Shown one piece after another: positions 33,093 through 34,709 of a stretch of 34,709 nt of DNA; positions within the stretch are counted from its first letter, which is position 1, and each line of letters starts with the position of its first letter. Source of the DNA: Nitrospinia bacterium (lineage in GTDB: Bacteria; Nitrospinota; Nitrospinia; JACRGO01); contig JAJDAS010000627.1 of NCBI GenBank assembly GCA_029261755.1, positions 1-34,709 of the forward strand. Reading direction: 5' to 3'. The position numbers were made by a program, and so were the translations under genes. The notes under the pieces are model-generated. The model saw only the letters and a list, made by a program, of their open reading frames with translations, was not told the origin of the DNA and did not search any database.

Positions 33093-33269
33093 TGTAACTA
33101 CTCAGGCACAGAGGCAGAAGGCACAAAGTGAGACTTCATACGCAATTTGTAGGTGAAAGCAATGAATCTCAATCTCATGAAAAATACACGGTCGCACCAA
33201 TTCAAATATGCTTTGTGGGTGGAAGATTCCCAACTTTGTGCCTGATGCCTCTGTGCCTGAGTAGTTACA
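33093..33269. repeat. 177-bp MITE-like element with 37-bp terminal inverted repeats
   Basis: The left arm 33093-33129 (TGTAACTACTCAGGCACAGA...) and right arm 33233-33269 are reverse complements at 35 of 37 positions. The 103-bp interior has no ORF of note. The right arm carries the TAA stop codon of trpD (33265-33267). It fills most of the 200-nt gap between trpD and the TPR gene. The RNA would fold into a long stem. Confidence 0.75.
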
Positions 33270-34284
33270 AGTTTGTTAGCTTAATCAGTTCTTCCAGTTT
33301 TTTCAAGGCCCTGCCGGAGTCGATGGACTCCTTTGCCAAGGCCAACCCCTCATGAATATTCCCGGCTAATCCTCCAACCGCAATGGCGGCGGCCGAGTTC
33401 AAAAGAGTGATGTTTCGTAGGTGCCCCGGTTCCCCTTCCAAAATTTTTTTGGTAATTCTTGCGTTTTCCTCGGGTCCTCCACCTGCCAGTTCCGCTAATT
33501 GGCAACTCCGGAAACCAAAATCTTCCGGCTTTACGGCATAATCGCGAATCTTCCCCTGGGAAAGTTCGGAAATAAAGGTTTCCGATGTGAGAGTGATCTC
33601 GTCCAGCCCATCTGCTCCATGGACCACAAAGGCCCTCTTCAAACCCAGGTTTTTAAGAGATTGGGCAATCATTCCCACTAATTTTCGCTCATAAACCCCC
33701 ACCACCTGGGCCTCGGCACGAGCCGGGTTGGAAAGGGGTCCGAGAATGTTGAATATGGAGCGAAGCCCTGTTTCCCTTCTCGGTCCTGCCGCATGTTTCA
33801 TAGCCGGGTGCAGGGTTGGGGCAAAAAGGAAGCCGATCTGAATGGTTTTCAAACAGTTTTCCACCACCTGGGATGAGACGTCGATATTCACTCCCAATGC
33901 CTTCAAGAGATCGGCGCTGCCGGAGGAACTGGAGATGGCCCGGTTCCCGTGTTTGGCTACGGTAACCCCTGCTCCCGCCGCCACGAAAGCGGCAGTGGTG
34001 GAGATATTGAAAGTCCCGGCGCCGTCCCCCCCCGTTCCACAGAGATCCACTGCCGGTTTTCCCCCTGTGTCAATCCGAATACATTTTTCGCGGATGACTT
34101 CCGCCGCTCCGGTAATTTCCTCTGCATTTTCACCTTTCATTCTCAAGGCGGTAATCCAGGCGCCGATTTGCGCGTCGGTGGCAAGGCCCTCCACAATTTC
34201 TCTCATGGCGGAGGCCATCTCATTTCGGGACAGATCTTGGCGATGGATCAACTTTGCTATGGCTTTCTTGATTTGCTCGCTCAT
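33265..34284 (-). CDS. trpD: Anthranilate phosphoribosyltransferase
   Basis: A 339-residue full-length TrpD, which joins anthranilate to phosphoribosyl diphosphate in tryptophan synthesis. The PRPP and Mg sites are visible: DLCGTGGDG (80-88), N93-I-S-T, and the KHGNRAISSSSGSAD segment at 111-125. Later come HPAMKHAAGPRRETGLRSIFNILGPLSNPA in short form (AMKH, RRELG-like RRETG, NPLGPL-like NILGPL), the GVY segment and GADGLDE. No other trp gene is in the window. The stop codon is provided by the right arm of an inverted-repeat element. The protein ends normally (KKLEELIKLTNL), so insertion has done no visible harm. Confidence 0.97.
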   Translation of the reverse strand: MSEQIKKAIAKLIHRQDLSRNEMASAMREIVEGLATDAQIGAWITALRMKGENAEEITGAAEVIREKCIRIDTGGKPAVDLCGTGGDGAGTFNISTTAAFVAAGAGVTVAKHGNRAISSSSGSADLLKALGVNIDVSSQVVENCLKTIQIGFLFAPTLHPAMKHAAGPRRETGLRSIFNILGPLSNPARAEAQVVGVYERKLVGMIAQSLKNLGLKRAFVVHGADGLDEITLTSETFISELSQGKIRDYAVKPEDFGFRSCQLAELAGGGPEENARITKKILEGEPGHLRNITLLNSAAAIAVGGLAGNIHEGLALAKESIDSGRALKKLEELIKLTNL

Positions 34285-34575
34285 TTTTAAAAGTATATCC
34301 TATTAATATTTTTTTTGACAGGATAGGAAAGACTGAGGGACGAAGGGATATATCCGTTCACAGGACAATTTTTCAGGCCCGGAGGGCCGAAAGCGTATAG
34401 CCGGGGGCAACGCCCCCGGAATTCAGAAAAAAAACAAATAAGCCCTGAAGGGGATGTGAGAAAATCTCTTCCAATCCTTGTGGTTTTAGGAATGCGGGTG
34501 AAACAAAGGATGTTTTCTTTCACCCCTTCGGGGCTTTAATGATTTTTATCACAGGTTCCGGGGGCGTTGCCCCAT
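34285..34575. repeat. Gene-free region with nested REP-like palindrome
   Basis: Between trpD and the right-edge gene lies 373 nt without a convincing ORF. Its main content is a nested inverted repeat: 34404-34421 is the exact reverse complement of 34556-34573 (18 nt), and inside it AAGCCCTGAAGGGG (34440-34453) pairs with most of 34523-34537. The left outer arm is itself a perfect hairpin, CCGGGGGC-AAC-GCCCCCGG at 34401-34419. This resembles a REP doublet (BIME-like unit). Confidence 0.6.
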
Positions 34576-34593
34576 AAGCGCTAAGTTGTTTTG

Positions 34594-34622
34594 TTGACAT
34601 TTAACTTGTTAAATCCTATACT
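34594..34622 (+). promoter_or_regulatory. Near-consensus sigma-70 promoter of the right-edge gene
   Basis: TTGACA at 34594-34599, a 17-nt spacer, and TATACT at 34617-34622. The -35 is perfect and the -10 matches five of six. It is followed by GGAGG at 34644-34648 and ATG at 34658. This is the clearest promoter in the window. Confidence 0.75.
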
Positions 34623-34657
34623 TCCAACAAAATATATATTTTTGGAGGTGTAGAATT

Positions 34658-34709
34658 ATGGAAGAAGATTGGCCTGTATTACTGTCTTTTTTTCCGGACA
34701 GTTGGGAAG
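34658..34709 (+). CDS. Start of a probable IS4-family transposase gene (cut by the window edge)
   Basis: Only 17 residues are visible, beginning MEEDWPVLLSFFPDSWE, after ribosome site GGAGG (34644-34648) and a strong promoter. This opening is of the type I associate with IS4-family DDE transposases, which often start with an acidic D-W-x-x-L-L-S-F-x-P segment. The catalytic residues lie beyond the edge. An insertion sequence end would be expected between the REP-like palindrome (ending near 34573) and the promoter. The call is tentative because of the short length. Confidence 0.5.
   Translation, partial: MEEDWPVLLSFFPDSWE

Noticed and set aside
33842-34306. A 154-codon plus-strand ORF opposite trpD
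   Set aside because: It mirrors the highly conserved trpD substrate sites in antisense and shows no independent protein features.

Overview
The window reads as chromosomal DNA of a Gram-negative, probably motile bacterium of moderate GC content. It has an MlaE/MCE-type lipid transport cassette, a soluble lytic transglycosylase, a chemoreceptor with CheW, several hybrid histidine kinases, DXP-pathway isoprenoid genes, and hisD and trpD outside any his or trp operon. TTG and GTG starts are common. The mix of hybrid kinases, TPR proteins, FHA proteins and mosaic intergenic repeats recalls deltaproteobacterial, Nitrospinota or Nitrospirota genomes, but no rRNA or other phylogenetic marker is present, so the lineage is an inference.

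Positions 1-10917 (+ strand) form a sensory region. It holds the tail of an unknown protein, a receiver-only regulator, a chemoreceptor with two tandem copies of its sensor module, CheW, a membrane-anchored Cache protein whose C-terminus looks like a CheD-type deamidase, a membrane-anchored pentein (agmatine-deiminase-like fold), a Cache-PAS hybrid histidine kinase and a second receiver protein. The Cache/CheD-like protein and the pentein each have one N-terminal membrane segment after a basic N-terminus, so both Cys/His domains are predicted to lie in the periplasm. This is the strongest candidate for an undescribed system.

Positions 11133-18875 (- strand) form a likely operon: ispA, dxs, a small FHA protein, an MlaE-like permease, a severely degenerate MlaF-like ABC protein, an MCE/MlaD protein, and a large two-FHA membrane TPR protein. 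The ABC subunit lacks every canonical ATP-handling residue.

Positions 19113-22825 (+) hold two TPR proteins, a GT87-like membrane glycosyltransferase broken by a one-base frameshift at a T9 run, and an MntA/HepT-type pair. Positions 22864-34284 (-) hold two hybrid kinases, hisD, a lytic transglycosylase coupled to a small ferritin-like protein, a DUF2231-like membrane protein, a cytosolic TPR protein and trpD. The intergenic spaces in this part carry several inverted or palindromic elements: 24637-24821, two 65-bp copies at 27003 and 31717, 30963-31110, 33093-33269 and 34404-34573. The right edge enters what looks like an IS4-family transposase gene with a near-consensus promoter.

No tRNA, rRNA or CRISPR array was recognised by eye.
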